NCBI RefSeq assembly: GCF_003815675.1
Contig: NZ_CP033918.1
Span: 4,526,001 to 4,590,000 of the forward strand
Source of the DNA: Chryseobacterium sp. G0186
GTDB taxonomy: Bacteria; Bacteroidota; Bacteroidia; Flavobacteriales; Weeksellaceae
DNA: 64,000 bases
Reading direction: 5' to 3'
In this document: positions 27,003 through 35,289 of the stretch, piece by piece
How the letters are laid out: each line of letters opens with the position of its first letter
Numbering within the stretch: the stretch's first letter is position 1
Program-made: the position numbers and the translations under genes
Notes under the pieces: model-generated
Databases searched by the model: none
What the model was told of the DNA's origin: nothing
The model's input: the letters and a program-made list of their open reading frames with translations, nothing else

Positions 27003-28220
27003 ATGAAATATTATTTAGTCATAACAATTGCCCTCCTTATGTCGGTTTTGTTGTCTTGTAAAGACAATAAACATGACCATGCAGGTAATAATGATGGTAG
27101 TTACTATACCTGTTCCATGCACCCACAGGTTGTATCAGACAAACCCGGTCACTGTCCTATATGTCACATGGAGCTTGTTCGGGTTGAGAAAAGCAAACAA
27201 GCAGACCCCAATACCATTCAACTGAATAGCGAACAGATTAAGTTGGGCAACATAAAAACAGACACCTTAAAAGATGGTCTTTTGGGGGATAGAGTAATAC
27301 TTACAGGTGTATTAAATTTCAATCAGTACAATATGCAATCCGTAAGCTCCAGAGTTATGGGACGGGTAGAAAAACTGCATTATAAAAACGTTGGTGACTT
27401 TGTAACCAAAGGTTCCCCGTTAATGGAAATATATAGTGAAGAACTGAACAATGCAAAACAGGAATATTTACTGGCACTGGAAAAGAAGAAAACTTTTGGA
27501 AATATTAATTCAATAGATTTTGACCAGCTTATACAAAGTTCAAAGAACAAATTGTTATTGTGGGGTATGACGGATAATCAGGTTAGGGCTTTACAAAGTG
27601 CTGGCAAAATTTCGGCAACAACTACATTTTATAGTACGGCTTCGGGTTACATCACAAGTTTGCAGGTTGTAGAGGGCGGTTATGTGGCAGAAGGCGGCAC
27701 GATAGTAGACTTGGCTGACCTATCTACAATTTGGGCAGAAGCACAGGCTTATTCCTCCCAAATGTCACTTATCAACCAAACAAAAACAGCAACAGTACAA
27801 ATTCCTGACCTGAATAACAAAGTTATTACTGGCAAAATAGACTTTAGCAACCCCGAGCTTAATCCGTCTTCAAGAATTAATTTGATACGAATTACAGTAC
27901 CTAATCCAAATAAAGATTTGAAGCCCGGAATGCCTGTATATGTTTTTCTTGAAACGCCGAAGACTAAAGGCATAACCATGCCGGTAGATGCTGTAATAAG
28001 AAATGGTAAAAGTGAAACCGTATGGGTACAAACAGGAGAAAAGACATTTAAAAGTAGAATGGTAAAAACGGGAACGGAAATAGATAACAGAATAGAAATC
28101 GTTTCAGGATTAGTAGATGGAGATATTGTAGTTGTTTCAGGTGCTTATCTTTTAAACAGCGAATACATTTTTAGGAATGGAGCAGACCCGATGGCAGGAC
28201 ACGACATGAGCAGTATGTAA
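27003..28220 (+). CDS. CusB-type RND periplasmic adaptor 2 (lipoprotein)
   Basis: A 405-residue adaptor with lipobox VLLSCKDN, a His-rich strip (NKHDHAGNND), the same CSMHPQVVSDKPGHCPICHMELV domain (third occurrence in the block; here CxxCH replaces CxxCG), and the adaptor core with lipoyl halves (LHYKNVGDFVTKGSPLMEI; LQVVEGGYVAEGGTIVDL). The C-terminus is Met-rich (ADPMAGHDMSSM). Two adaptors in tandem suggest a heteromeric ring or a second pump elsewhere. It probably shares the cus operon. Confidence 0.87.
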   Translation: MKYYLVITIALLMSVLLSCKDNKHDHAGNNDGSYYTCSMHPQVVSDKPGHCPICHMELVRVEKSKQADPNTIQLNSEQIKLGNIKTDTLKDGLLGDRVILTGVLNFNQYNMQSVSSRVMGRVEKLHYKNVGDFVTKGSPLMEIYSEELNNAKQEYLLALEKKKTFGNINSIDFDQLIQSSKNKLLLWGMTDNQVRALQSAGKISATTTFYSTASGYITSLQVVEGGYVAEGGTIVDLADLSTIWAEAQAYSSQMSLINQTKTATVQIPDLNNKVITGKIDFSNPELNPSSRINLIRITVPNPNKDLKPGMPVYVFLETPKTKGITMPVDAVIRNGKSETVWVQTGEKTFKSRMVKTGTEIDNRIEIVSGLVDGDIVVVSGAYLLNSEYIFRNGADPMAGHDMSSM

Positions 28221-28231
28221 AACTAATTCAA

Positions 28232-28708
28232 ATGAATAATAAATTAAGAAAACTAAAACCGTTCAATATAGCTGTTGGGATATTGATAATTATTTCAATC
28301 TGTATCCAGTTTATCCAGCCGTTACGTAACCAATCAGATGTAGTGCCAGCCACCCATATTGAAAGGGTGTACACCGTACCCCAAAATGTAAAGACTATCC
28401 TTGCCCAGTCCTGCTACGACTGCCATAGCAACAATACCCGCTATCCGTGGTACAGTCGTATCCAGCCCGGAGCATGGTACATGGCAGAGCATATAAAAAA
28501 GGGGAAAGAGGAACTCAACTTTAGCGAATTTGGCGAATATTCTGCCCGCAGGCAGCGTAACAAGTTCAGGGCTATGGCGGGGCAGGTCAAGGACGGGGAA
28601 ATGCCTTTGTCGTCATACACACTCATCCATCGCAATGCAGTATTATCACCGGAGGATAAGCAGGTTTTGATGGCGTGGTTTGGCACAATGGAAGACAGCA
28701 TTAAATAA
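28232..28708 (+). CDS. Membrane-anchored haem-binding domain protein (haem_bd)
   Basis: A 158-residue protein with an N-terminal membrane segment (FNIAVGILIIISICIQFI), followed by a haem_bd domain: ILAQSCYDCHSNNTRYPWYS carries the CxxCH haem site, and GEMPLSSYTLIHRNAVLSPE follows. It is a relative of the N-terminal half of 42171-43142. Here it sits between CusB2 and the multicopper oxidase, so electron transfer with the oxidase is a fair guess. The exact role is unknown. Confidence 0.82.
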   Translation: MNNKLRKLKPFNIAVGILIIISICIQFIQPLRNQSDVVPATHIERVYTVPQNVKTILAQSCYDCHSNNTRYPWYSRIQPGAWYMAEHIKKGKEELNFSEFGEYSARRQRNKFRAMAGQVKDGEMPLSSYTLIHRNAVLSPEDKQVLMAWFGTMEDSIK

Positions 28709-28721
28709 AATTTTTCAACGA

Positions 28722-30992
28722 ATGAACAGATATAAAAAAATACCCATAAGAATACTGCAAACAGTGCTGATACTGCTTTGCACCCAAACGTTGTTTGCAC
28801 AGAAAGTAGTGCATTACGACCTGTATGTAAAAGATACCCTTGTCAACTATGCAGGTAAGCAAAAGCGGGCGATTGCCGTAAACGGGCAAATCCCCATGCC
28901 CACCCTTACCTTTACCGAGGGCGACACTGCCGAAATAGTGGTGCACAACCAATTGAAAGAAAGCACATCACTTCACTGGCATGGTGTGTTCCTGCCCAAT
29001 AAAGAAGACGGTGTGCCCTGGCTTACACAAAAACCCATCGCACCGGGCACAACCTACACCTACCGTTTTCCGATTATCCAGCATGGTACGCACTGGTACC
29101 ATTCCCACTCAGGATTGCAGGAGCAGATTGGAATGTATGGCAGCTTTGTAATGAAAAAGCGCGATAACGATAGAACATTTAGAAAAGGAATTGATGATTT
29201 ACCAACCGTACCCATCATTTTAAGCGAATGGACAAACCTTAACCCTGATAACATTAACAGAATGTTGCATAATGCGAATGATTGGGCAGCCATCAAAAAA
29301 AATGCTACCCAATCTTATGCAGAAGCCATCAAGGAAGGTTACTTTAAAACAAAGATTAAAAACGAATGGAAACGAATGTTGGCGATGGATGTAAGCGATG
29401 TATATTATGACAAAATATTAATCAACGGCAATCATACCACAGATTTAAAATCAGTTGATGGCAAAACACTAAAAGCGGGAGATAAAGTAAGATTAAGAGT
29501 GTCAAACGGTGGAGCTTCATCCTATTTTTGGTTACGATATGCAGGCGGTAAAATTACTGTAGTAGCCAATGATGGTAATGATGTAGAACCTGTAGAAGTT
29601 GATAGGTTAATCATTGCAGTTTCCGAAACTTACGATATTGTAGTAACCATTCCTGAAGATGGTGTTTCTTACGAATTTTTAGCAACTACCGAAGACAGAA
29701 CACAATCTGCAAGTTATTTTGTAGGTAATGGTATCAAGCAACTTATTTCTCCACTTCCAAAATTGAAATATTTTGAAGGAATGAAAATGATGAACGATAT
29801 GATGAAAATGAATGGTGATTTAGATGATATGGGAATGAAAATGAGCCTGAACCAAATGGACATGAATGTGGTAATGTATCCTGAAATTACTGGAGATGCT
29901 AAGCAAAAGCAAGACCACAGTCAGCACAATATGAATATGGATAATGACCCCAATCGTTACAATGCAAATGCTTTAGGCGATATCAAAACATTGAATTATG
30001 CTATGTTACAATCCCCATACAATACCACACTTCCTAAAGACGCACCTGTAAAAGAATTAAAGTTTACCCTTACCGGAAATATGAACCGCTACGTGTGGAG
30101 TATGGATAATAAAATACTTTCTGAAACCGATAAAATACCTGTAAAGAAAGGGGAAATTTTGCGCATTACCATTTACAATAACTCAATGATGCGCCATCCA
30201 ATGCATTTGCACGGCTTTGATTTCAGAGTAATCAATGGTAAAGGAGAAAAATCACCATTGAAGAATGTGTTGGATATAATGCCAATGGAAACCGATACCA
30301 TTGAGTTTTTAGCGAACGAGGAAGGAGATTGGTTTTTTCATTGTCATATCCTCTATCATATGATGTCTGGTATGAACAGGGTTTTTGCAGTTGATGACTA
30401 CCAAAATCCATATTTACCCAATAAAAAGCAAGCCTACAATAAATTGCAAAGAGAGAGCAATATGTCGCACTTTATGGCACAGAACGATTTTGCAACCAAT
30501 GGTAACGATGGGGATGCAATGTTTCAAAATGCGAGATGGAGTTTGGGTACAGAGTGGCGTTTAGGCTACAACGATATGCACGGCTACGAAGTAGAAACTC
30601 ATTTGGGAAGATACATCGGAAAGATGCAATGGTTTATGCCCTTCATCGGTTTTGATTGGCGTTACCGAAAAATGGGAATAGATGAACACGAAACCAATTT
30701 ATTCGGACAGAGAAATGAAAAAGATACACGTAGGGCAATTAGCTTAGGTTTTATGTACACATTGCCAATGTTAGTAAATTTCCAGGCAGAAGTATATCAT
30801 GATGGTATTGTACGCCTTTCTTTAATGCGAGAAGATATTCCTATTACAAAACGATTGAGAGCAGGGTTTATGGTCAACACCGATATGGAATATATGACTG
30901 AACTCAGATATATCATTAATAAAAATGTGGGTATACGTACCCATTATGATAGTGATATGGGATTTGGTGTTGGCTTATCTCTTAATTATTAA
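28722..30992 (+). CDS. Multicopper oxidase (periplasmic CopA/CueO type) with a C-terminal barrel-like extension
   Basis: A 756-residue secreted multicopper oxidase. I chose ATG 28722, giving signal peptide IPIRILQTVLILLCTQTLFA; in-frame codons upstream overlap the previous gene. Copper ligands are all present: HWHGVF, HWYHSH, HPMHLHGF and HCHILYHMMSGM. A Met-rich insert (MKMMNDMMKMNGDLDDMGMK) fits Cu(I) oxidation. Residues from about 600 on (after MSHFMAQNDF) resemble the CopB outer-membrane barrel (WRLGYNDMHGYEVETHLG, FIGFDWRYRK, ending GLSLNY). The fusion joins PcoA-like and PcoB-like functions. It detoxifies periplasmic Cu(I). A strong hairpin follows at 31059. Confidence 0.87.
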   Translation: MNRYKKIPIRILQTVLILLCTQTLFAQKVVHYDLYVKDTLVNYAGKQKRAIAVNGQIPMPTLTFTEGDTAEIVVHNQLKESTSLHWHGVFLPNKEDGVPWLTQKPIAPGTTYTYRFPIIQHGTHWYHSHSGLQEQIGMYGSFVMKKRDNDRTFRKGIDDLPTVPIILSEWTNLNPDNINRMLHNANDWAAIKKNATQSYAEAIKEGYFKTKIKNEWKRMLAMDVSDVYYDKILINGNHTTDLKSVDGKTLKAGDKVRLRVSNGGASSYFWLRYAGGKITVVANDGNDVEPVEVDRLIIAVSETYDIVVTIPEDGVSYEFLATTEDRTQSASYFVGNGIKQLISPLPKLKYFEGMKMMNDMMKMNGDLDDMGMKMSLNQMDMNVVMYPEITGDAKQKQDHSQHNMNMDNDPNRYNANALGDIKTLNYAMLQSPYNTTLPKDAPVKELKFTLTGNMNRYVWSMDNKILSETDKIPVKKGEILRITIYNNSMMRHPMHLHGFDFRVINGKGEKSPLKNVLDIMPMETDTIEFLANEEGDWFFHCHILYHMMSGMNRVFAVDDYQNPYLPNKKQAYNKLQRESNMSHFMAQNDFATNGNDGDAMFQNARWSLGTEWRLGYNDMHGYEVETHLGRYIGKMQWFMPFIGFDWRYRKMGIDEHETNLFGQRNEKDTRRAISLGFMYTLPMLVNFQAEVYHDGIVRLSLMREDIPITKRLRAGFMVNTDMEYMTELRYIINKNVGIRTHYDSDMGFGVGLSLNY

Positions 30993-31058
30993 AATTATAA
31001 ATTCAACAACCCTATCAGAGGTTTAAAGAAGTATACACGATTCATCTTGATTCTTTTC

Positions 31059-31096
31059 AAACAAATACAGATATGTATTCATATCTGTATTTGTTT
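31059..31096. terminator. Strong AT-rich hairpin ending the copper block
   Basis: Perfect 17-bp inverted repeat (AAACAAATACAGATATG and its complement) with a 4-nt loop TATT, 67 bases after the oxidase stop and between converging transcripts. No long T tract follows, but the outer stem supplies A/T-rich arms on both strands. The rest of 30993-31294 holds nothing recognisable. Confidence 0.6.
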
Positions 31097-31294
31097 ATTA
31101 ACTATATTTTACGAAAAGAAGCAACCTATCTGCCTTTAAAACAAAAAGTCCTTAAAAGGAGATGAAATCTGATTTTAAGGATTGCATATCTTGATAATTT
31201 TATAGTAATCTGTAATGAATTCACGATTATCAACTATTGATTTGGAGTGTTGTACTACTAAGAGAGGTAAAATATCCATTTCTCGTTTTATACA

Positions 31295-31516
31295 CTACAG
31301 AATATCCTCGTTAAGTTTTAAAAATAAATCTTTTGAGTTAACTGTTATTCCTGACATTTGAGCATATTTCAATTCCTGTTCAATCAAATTAATATTCTTT
31401 GATTGTGCAAAGTTGATAAATACAGATACAATATTTTGATTTTCCTTTAATATTGCTGTGACTTCTTCTTCAAGATGCTTAAAATAATTCTTTTTAAAAT
31501 CGGACATTTCGCTCAT
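31295..31516 (-). CDS. Small hypothetical helical protein
   Basis: A 73-residue predicted soluble, helical, acidic protein (FKKNYFKHLEEEVTAILKEN, then SKDLFLKLNEDIL). No domain recognised. It stands alone between the oxidase hairpin and the ImmA gene, AT-rich around. It could be a real small gene of the defence segment or a chance frame. Confidence 0.4.
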   Translation of the reverse strand: MSEMSDFKKNYFKHLEEEVTAILKENQNIVSVFINFAQSKNINLIEQELKYAQMSGITVNSKDLFLKLNEDIL

Positions 31517-31870
31517 AGTAAATCAGATATTTTAATTATTTTTTCTCTTGTTAAGATATCAAAATACCTATTTTCCTTTTTATTTTTCTAATCATATATA
31601 AAACCATTAAAATCAAAAGGGAAAGGGAAGTTTTTACACAGCATCGTTAGATAATTGAAATAAGGTTGTTATATACTTGGATGTAGTCGCCAAATATTAT
31701 TATACTCTATCCAGTTTAATTCTATAAAAATGATTGAGTTGATTTTTATTAAAATATAATATTTTACTTCCAAATATATAGGTCACTCAATTTACTTTAG
31801 ATTAAAATTTTGAATATTTACCATAATGTATAAAGCATATTTAGATTAGATTTTTCAATTTAAGGAATAT
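31517..31870. other. AT-rich gap, no gene seen
   Basis: About 350 bases of very AT-rich sequence with stops in all frames. I see no RNA, repeat or strong hairpin. It lies downstream of the ImmA gene. Confidence 0.4.
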
Positions 31871-32671
31871 TTAATCTTCCCAAATAATACTTAGTGCACA
31901 ATTTTCATACACTATACAATGTTCATAGAAAATTCTTCTGGAGTCTTCGGATTTTACATTTTCAAAGCAATCAATAGCAAAAATTTCTTCTGGATTTTCA
32001 ATTGAAGTTTTTACATTTTTAAAATAATCAGCCATAGCTAAACCTTCAGGAACTTTTTTATCATTAAGTAAGTTCCAGAAAGGGAAGCCCTGACTGTTTT
32101 TTTGCCATTTCACAAATCCATTCTCAGCATAAACTATTTTGATAGGATGATTTCCTATTTCTGCAAATCTGAGTGCACATGAAGTTTTACTCACATTATA
32201 TTCCTTGCTTAACTCATCAATCACTTTAAAACTAAATTTTTTTCTCTTCCATAAATTTCGTTGAAAAGATTCTTCTGGCATTAAGAGACAAGCCGCAAAA
32301 TAATCTGCTTCTCTTTCAATTTTATCGAATTGAACCCTGTCAATTTTCGAGGGATGAGGTTCTAAAATTCCCAGTTTGAGTCCAACGCGATGTGTGTCTA
32401 TAAAATAGTGCCCAAGTTCGTGGGCTAGTGTAAATCTAGAACGCGGAGAATTAAACCTATTATGATTATCTATATTAATATGAATATAAAATTCATTATC
32501 ATCATAAACAGTCATTCCATCAAAAGTCCCTTTGTCATAATGATCATAAAATACCTCAATGTCCTCAGATTCTGCAATAAGATGTAATGGAATTATTTTT
32601 TCAGTATTGAAATTTCCACTAATGGATCCAGCAAGCTTTTTAATTTTTGATAAGGAACTGCTATCAATCAC
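31871..32671 (-). CDS. ImmA/IrrE family metallopeptidase (CapP-like by position)
   Basis: A 266-residue cytosolic zinc peptidase. The catalytic helix is FTLAHELGHYFIDTH (HExxH at 84-88) with a second conserved segment READYFAACLLMP (third ligand Glu about 121). Family members cleave transcription repressors or anti-factors after DNA damage. The C-terminal 80 residues are extra and may be the sensor. It is the last of three overlapping genes (overlap of 8 bases with the 114-aa gene). In known type III CBASS loci, CapP of this family cleaves the repressor CapH; here no CapH-like HTH gene is seen, so the likely substrate is the 114-aa protein or the sigma-like factor. Confidence 0.87.
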   Translation of the reverse strand: MIDSSSLSKIKKLAGSISGNFNTEKIIPLHLIAESEDIEVFYDHYDKGTFDGMTVYDDNEFYIHINIDNHNRFNSPRSRFTLAHELGHYFIDTHRVGLKLGILEPHPSKIDRVQFDKIEREADYFAACLLMPEESFQRNLWKRKKFSFKVIDELSKEYNVSKTSCALRFAEIGNHPIKIVYAENGFVKWQKNSQGFPFWNLLNDKKVPEGLAMADYFKNVKTSIENPEEIFAIDCFENVKSEDSRRIFYEHCIVYENCALSIIWED

Positions 32672-33008
32672 CTTTCTTCTTTTTCTGATTCTGTTTCATT
32701 TTGTCAAAGACGCTTTGAGAAATATTGCTTTGCCCTTTTCTGGCGACCATTTTCAAACTTTCTATTTCATGACTTAAGTTTGTGTCAATTGATATAATTT
32801 TTGATTCTTTTTCAACGCAAAAAGAACCATCAATAATTGATTTGACATTAATACCTGTGTTTTTCAACTTAAAATCATAATCTTCATAAAGTTTATTAAA
32901 CCTCTCTATCTGAGTTTTATTCTGAGGAAATAAAAAACCTGTTGAATGTAACCAATCATCAAGGTTAGTCTCTGTAACCTTTCCTATATATTTTTTATCT
33001 ATTCCCAT
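32664..33008 (-). CDS. 114-aa unknown protein between sigma-like factor and ImmA; candidate anti-sigma/substrate
   Basis: A soluble, helical, charged protein without membrane segment or HTH that I can recognise. Segments seen: LDDWLHSTGFLFPQNKTQIE, then a FCVEKESKIISIDTNLSHEIE middle, a VARKGQSNISQSVFDK part and a KKKKGD tail. It overlaps both neighbours (14 bases with the upstream gene, 8 with ImmA), so tight coupling and fixed stoichiometry are likely. By position in a sigma-X-protease operon it could be an anti-sigma factor or the ImmA target. That is inference. Confidence 0.6.
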   Translation of the reverse strand: MGIDKKYIGKVTETNLDDWLHSTGFLFPQNKTQIERFNKLYEDYDFKLKNTGINVKSIIDGSFCVEKESKIISIDTNLSHEIESLKMVARKGQSNISQSVFDKMKQNQKKKKGD

Positions 33009-33690
33009 TGAAAGCTTTTAGATAGTTATTAATGTGATCATTAGCTTCTTTTTTATAAACCTGAATTGAATTTTGAACTAAATTCAATCTGTCTCTCAAT
33101 TTTTTACCCACTGACCTTGGTATATTTTTTTTTCCGGTATTTTCGTAAGCTTTATATGTAAGATACACAATCTTATGTTTTTCAGATAGACCAAGCATAG
33201 CTCTCTCAATGATTTCTAATCTAATTTTCAGCTCTCTTTTCTTTTGTATATCATCGTCTCCTACTGTTAACGAAATTAGATCATCAATATTCTCTACAAT
33301 TGATAAATCGTCTTCATCAGGTTCCGCACAGGTATTTAAATCTCCATATTTTACCAATTGAGTATATACTATTGGATAAAGCCATAACAAAATCGACCGA
33401 TCAATATCATCCGGATACTTGGCTTTACTTTTATTAAAAGAGTGATATTTCCAAACGCGGGCAAAAGCACAAGTTGCTATTTCAAGTGCAACAACCTCAC
33501 TGTAATTAAATTTATTACAATATATTTCTGCTTTTTGCAAAATATCTCTTTCAAACCTACTACAAAACTCGGTAAACGCTGCAGCAGCTTCTTCAGGATA
33601 TTCTTCTTTAAAAGAAATATAATCTATAAGCTCATCACTGGGTAATGTCTCAAAAACTATTTCATCGGTTTTTTTTTGTTCTACATTCAT
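32995..33690 (-). CDS. Sigma-70-like (ECF-type) factor, defence-associated
   Basis: A 231-residue protein resembling ECF sigma factors. Region 2-like: AFTEFCSRFERDILQKAEIY, then FARVWKYHSF and a WLYPIVYTQLVKY helix. Region 4-like: ERAMLGLSEKHKIVYLTYKA, then IPRSVGKKLRDRLNLVQNSI. The helix of region 4 is divergent, so the fit is partial. It heads the minus-strand operon with the 114-aa and ImmA genes. The 166 bases before it hold repeats and a dyad. It may switch on the divergent defence genes once released by proteolysis. Confidence 0.6.
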   Translation of the reverse strand: MNVEQKKTDEIVFETLPSDELIDYISFKEEYPEEAAAAFTEFCSRFERDILQKAEIYCNKFNYSEVVALEIATCAFARVWKYHSFNKSKAKYPDDIDRSILLWLYPIVYTQLVKYGDLNTCAEPDEDDLSIVENIDDLISLTVGDDDIQKKRELKIRLEIIERAMLGLSEKHKIVYLTYKAYENTGKKNIPRSVGKKLRDRLNLVQNSIQVYKKEANDHINNYLKAFNGNR

Positions 33691-33710
33691 CTATATACCA
33701 AAATGCATTA

Positions 33711-33804
33711 CTAATGGAATTAGTATATGAGTGGATAGGCTCATATACTTCAAAGTTAAAAAAATCTTTCTAATGGAATTAGTATATGATTGAAGTTTGT
33801 TCAA
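33711..33804. promoter_or_regulatory. Divergent control region with 20-bp direct repeats and dyads
   Basis: Between the sigma-like gene and the 58-aa gene are two exact copies of CTAATGGAATTAGTATATGA (33711-33730, 33770-33789), 59 bp apart. A perfect 10-bp inverted repeat AGTATATGAG/CTCATATACT (33722-33731, 33740-33749) overlaps the first copy, and TTGAA/TTCAA (33790-33804) follows the second. A sequence-specific regulator, or the sigma-like factor itself, probably acts here. Function inferred. Confidence 0.65.
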
Positions 33805-33856
33805 TGGTCAATTCCTTTATGGCCTAGAATGTTAAAGGAAAAAATGCTTACTAATT

Positions 33857-34033
33857 ATGGCAACTAACAAACCGACTGGAGACGGTCACAGAAATGGAGC
33901 AGTTAAAGGGCGTTCACAAACCTACAATCCACAAACAGATTCTTGGGTGAAACGCGATACTGCTACAGGTAGATTTATGGATGTAAAAACTTCTAGTAAC
34001 ACTCCCTTCAAAGGAGTTACCAAGGAAAAGTAA
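33857..34033 (+). CDS. 58-aa small basic protein, GDGHRNGAVKGRSQ family
   Basis: A 58-residue protein reading MATNKPTGDGHRNGAVKGRS, then QTYNPQTDSWVKRDTATGRF and FKGVTKEK at the end. I know closely similar short proteins from many bacteria, without assigned function. It is basic, Gly/Thr-rich, with no membrane segment. It stands between the divergent control region and a good terminator (34042-34077), so it is its own transcript, and is a candidate effector, decoy or regulator of the defence cassette. Confidence 0.75.
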   Translation: MATNKPTGDGHRNGAVKGRSQTYNPQTDSWVKRDTATGRFMDVKTSSNTPFKGVTKEK

Positions 34034-34041
34034 CTCCATTT

Positions 34042-34077
34042 AAACTCCAGGTATCCTAAAAATGATACTTGGAGTTT
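34042..34077 (+). terminator. Hairpin after the 58-aa gene
   Basis: 14-bp stem (AAACTCCAGGTATC / GATACTTGGAGTTT, one G-U pair) with an 8-nt loop, nine bases after the stop. It separates the small gene from the CBASS operon, though no long T run follows. Confidence 0.65.
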
Positions 34078-34153
34078 ACCAATTTTTAATATCATTATAT
34101 AAATGAGAAAGAGCTAGTAGTTTTTTGAGGTTCTTTAAAAGATTATAATATGC

Positions 34154-34241
34154 TTACGGATTTCCGTAATATATTTTTGAAAAATAAAATTACATTTGGC
34201 TCTATTTATATTAAAATCAGACTTTTATGACAGTTTGTCAT
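34154..34241 (+). promoter_or_regulatory. CBASS promoter region with palindromes
   Basis: Upstream of the CD-NTase gene lie TTACGGA-tt-TCCGTAA (34154-34169, perfect), a -7-like TACATTTG (34191-34198) and ATGACA-gtt-TGTCAT (34227-34241, perfect). The dyads flank the likely transcription start, a layout that fits repressor binding. No match to the repeats at 33711-33804 was found. Confidence 0.5.
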
Positions 34242-34294
34242 TACTGCTATTGTAGGAGAAAAGTTTGATGTAATAAATTTAATAAACAAAAAAA

Positions 34295-35281
34295 ATGAAA
34301 TTATCAGACAAAGATTTACAGTTTTTTATTAGTAAAATCAAACTGCAGCCTGAAAACATGGGCAAGTATAGAGATCAGGTAAACAACCTGAAAGAAAAAT
34401 TAGACAAAAAAATTGCTGAAGATGACAGACATGGATTAAAGGTTGAGAAATATCTTCTCGCTGGTTCGTGGAAAAAACATACGATTTTGAAACCTACGGG
34501 AGACCATCCCATAGATATTGATCTTGTACTTTTTGTTACTGGTGATGAAGATATTCATAATGACATTGGGAAGCTTTTTGATTTTATTGTAGAATATTTG
34601 GAAGAAATTTATCCACAAAAAGACATTTCTAAAGATGTGGATGCTGCTGGAAACACAAAGTCGGTAACCATTTATTTTTCAGGTTCCGGACTAAGCGTTG
34701 ATATTGTTCCTGTAGTCCCATTAAGCACACCAAAGGATTATGTATGGCAACCCAGCAGACATGGAAATGGTAAAAAGTATATTACCAGTATTTCCAAGCA
34801 GTTAAGTTTTTCACTTAACAGAAGACAAGAAAATTCTGCTTACACTTCAATTGTAAGAGCTATAAAATGGTGGAGAAATTACAAAGAATTAAAACCTTCT
34901 GATAATGAACCAGGATTATCTTCTTTTACGATTGAATTGATTGTTGCCTATCTTGACATAAATAAAGGAATCCAAACAAATATCGAAGAAGGAATCATTC
35001 GTTTTTTTGAATTTGTAAGTTCTACTGAATTTCCAGAAATTATTTTTCAAGATTCCATTCGTAGTGTTCCGACACAGTACGATTCAGCAATCTATGTTGC
35101 TGACAATACTAATAAAGAAAATAATGTTGCAAAGAGAATGACCAAACCAAGATGGGCCGAAATTATTGAAGAGGCTGAAGAGGCATTTGATACTTTGAAC
35201 TTTGCTCAAGCAAGAAATAATGAAGGAGATACTATACAAGAATGGAAAAGTGTTTTCGGTCCAACCTTTAACATTAAATAA
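34295..35281 (+). CDS. CBASS CD-NTase (cGAS/DncV-like nucleotidyltransferase)
   Basis: A 328-residue cyclic oligonucleotide synthase. The nucleotidyltransferase core shows GSWKKHT (57-63), the catalytic pair in PIDIDLVLFV (Asp 74, 76) and a third acid in SVDIVPVVPL (Asp 136), then the helical C-terminal domain. With HORMA and TRIP13-like genes next, it is the synthase of a type III CBASS system that makes a second messenger on phage infection. The CD-NTase clade (C or D) and product cannot be fixed by eye. First gene of a four-gene operon; nine bases to the next. Confidence 0.92.
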   Translation: MKLSDKDLQFFISKIKLQPENMGKYRDQVNNLKEKLDKKIAEDDRHGLKVEKYLLAGSWKKHTILKPTGDHPIDIDLVLFVTGDEDIHNDIGKLFDFIVEYLEEIYPQKDISKDVDAAGNTKSVTIYFSGSGLSVDIVPVVPLSTPKDYVWQPSRHGNGKKYITSISKQLSFSLNRRQENSAYTSIVRAIKWWRNYKELKPSDNEPGLSSFTIELIVAYLDINKGIQTNIEEGIIRFFEFVSSTEFPEIIFQDSIRSVPTQYDSAIYVADNTNKENNVAKRMTKPRWAEIIEEAEEAFDTLNFAQARNNEGDTIQEWKSVFGPTFNIK

Positions 35282-35289
35282 ATTAAACT

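Noticed and set aside
32559..33645. Plus-strand frames of about 70 codons opposite the ImmA and sigma-like genes
   Set aside because: Phe/Ile/Leu-rich antisense shadows of the AT-rich coding strand.
33711..33804. Possible CRISPR-like array
   Set aside because: Only two copies of the 20-mer, with a 39-bp gap and an overlapping dyad; no further repeats or cas genes. An operator is more likely.
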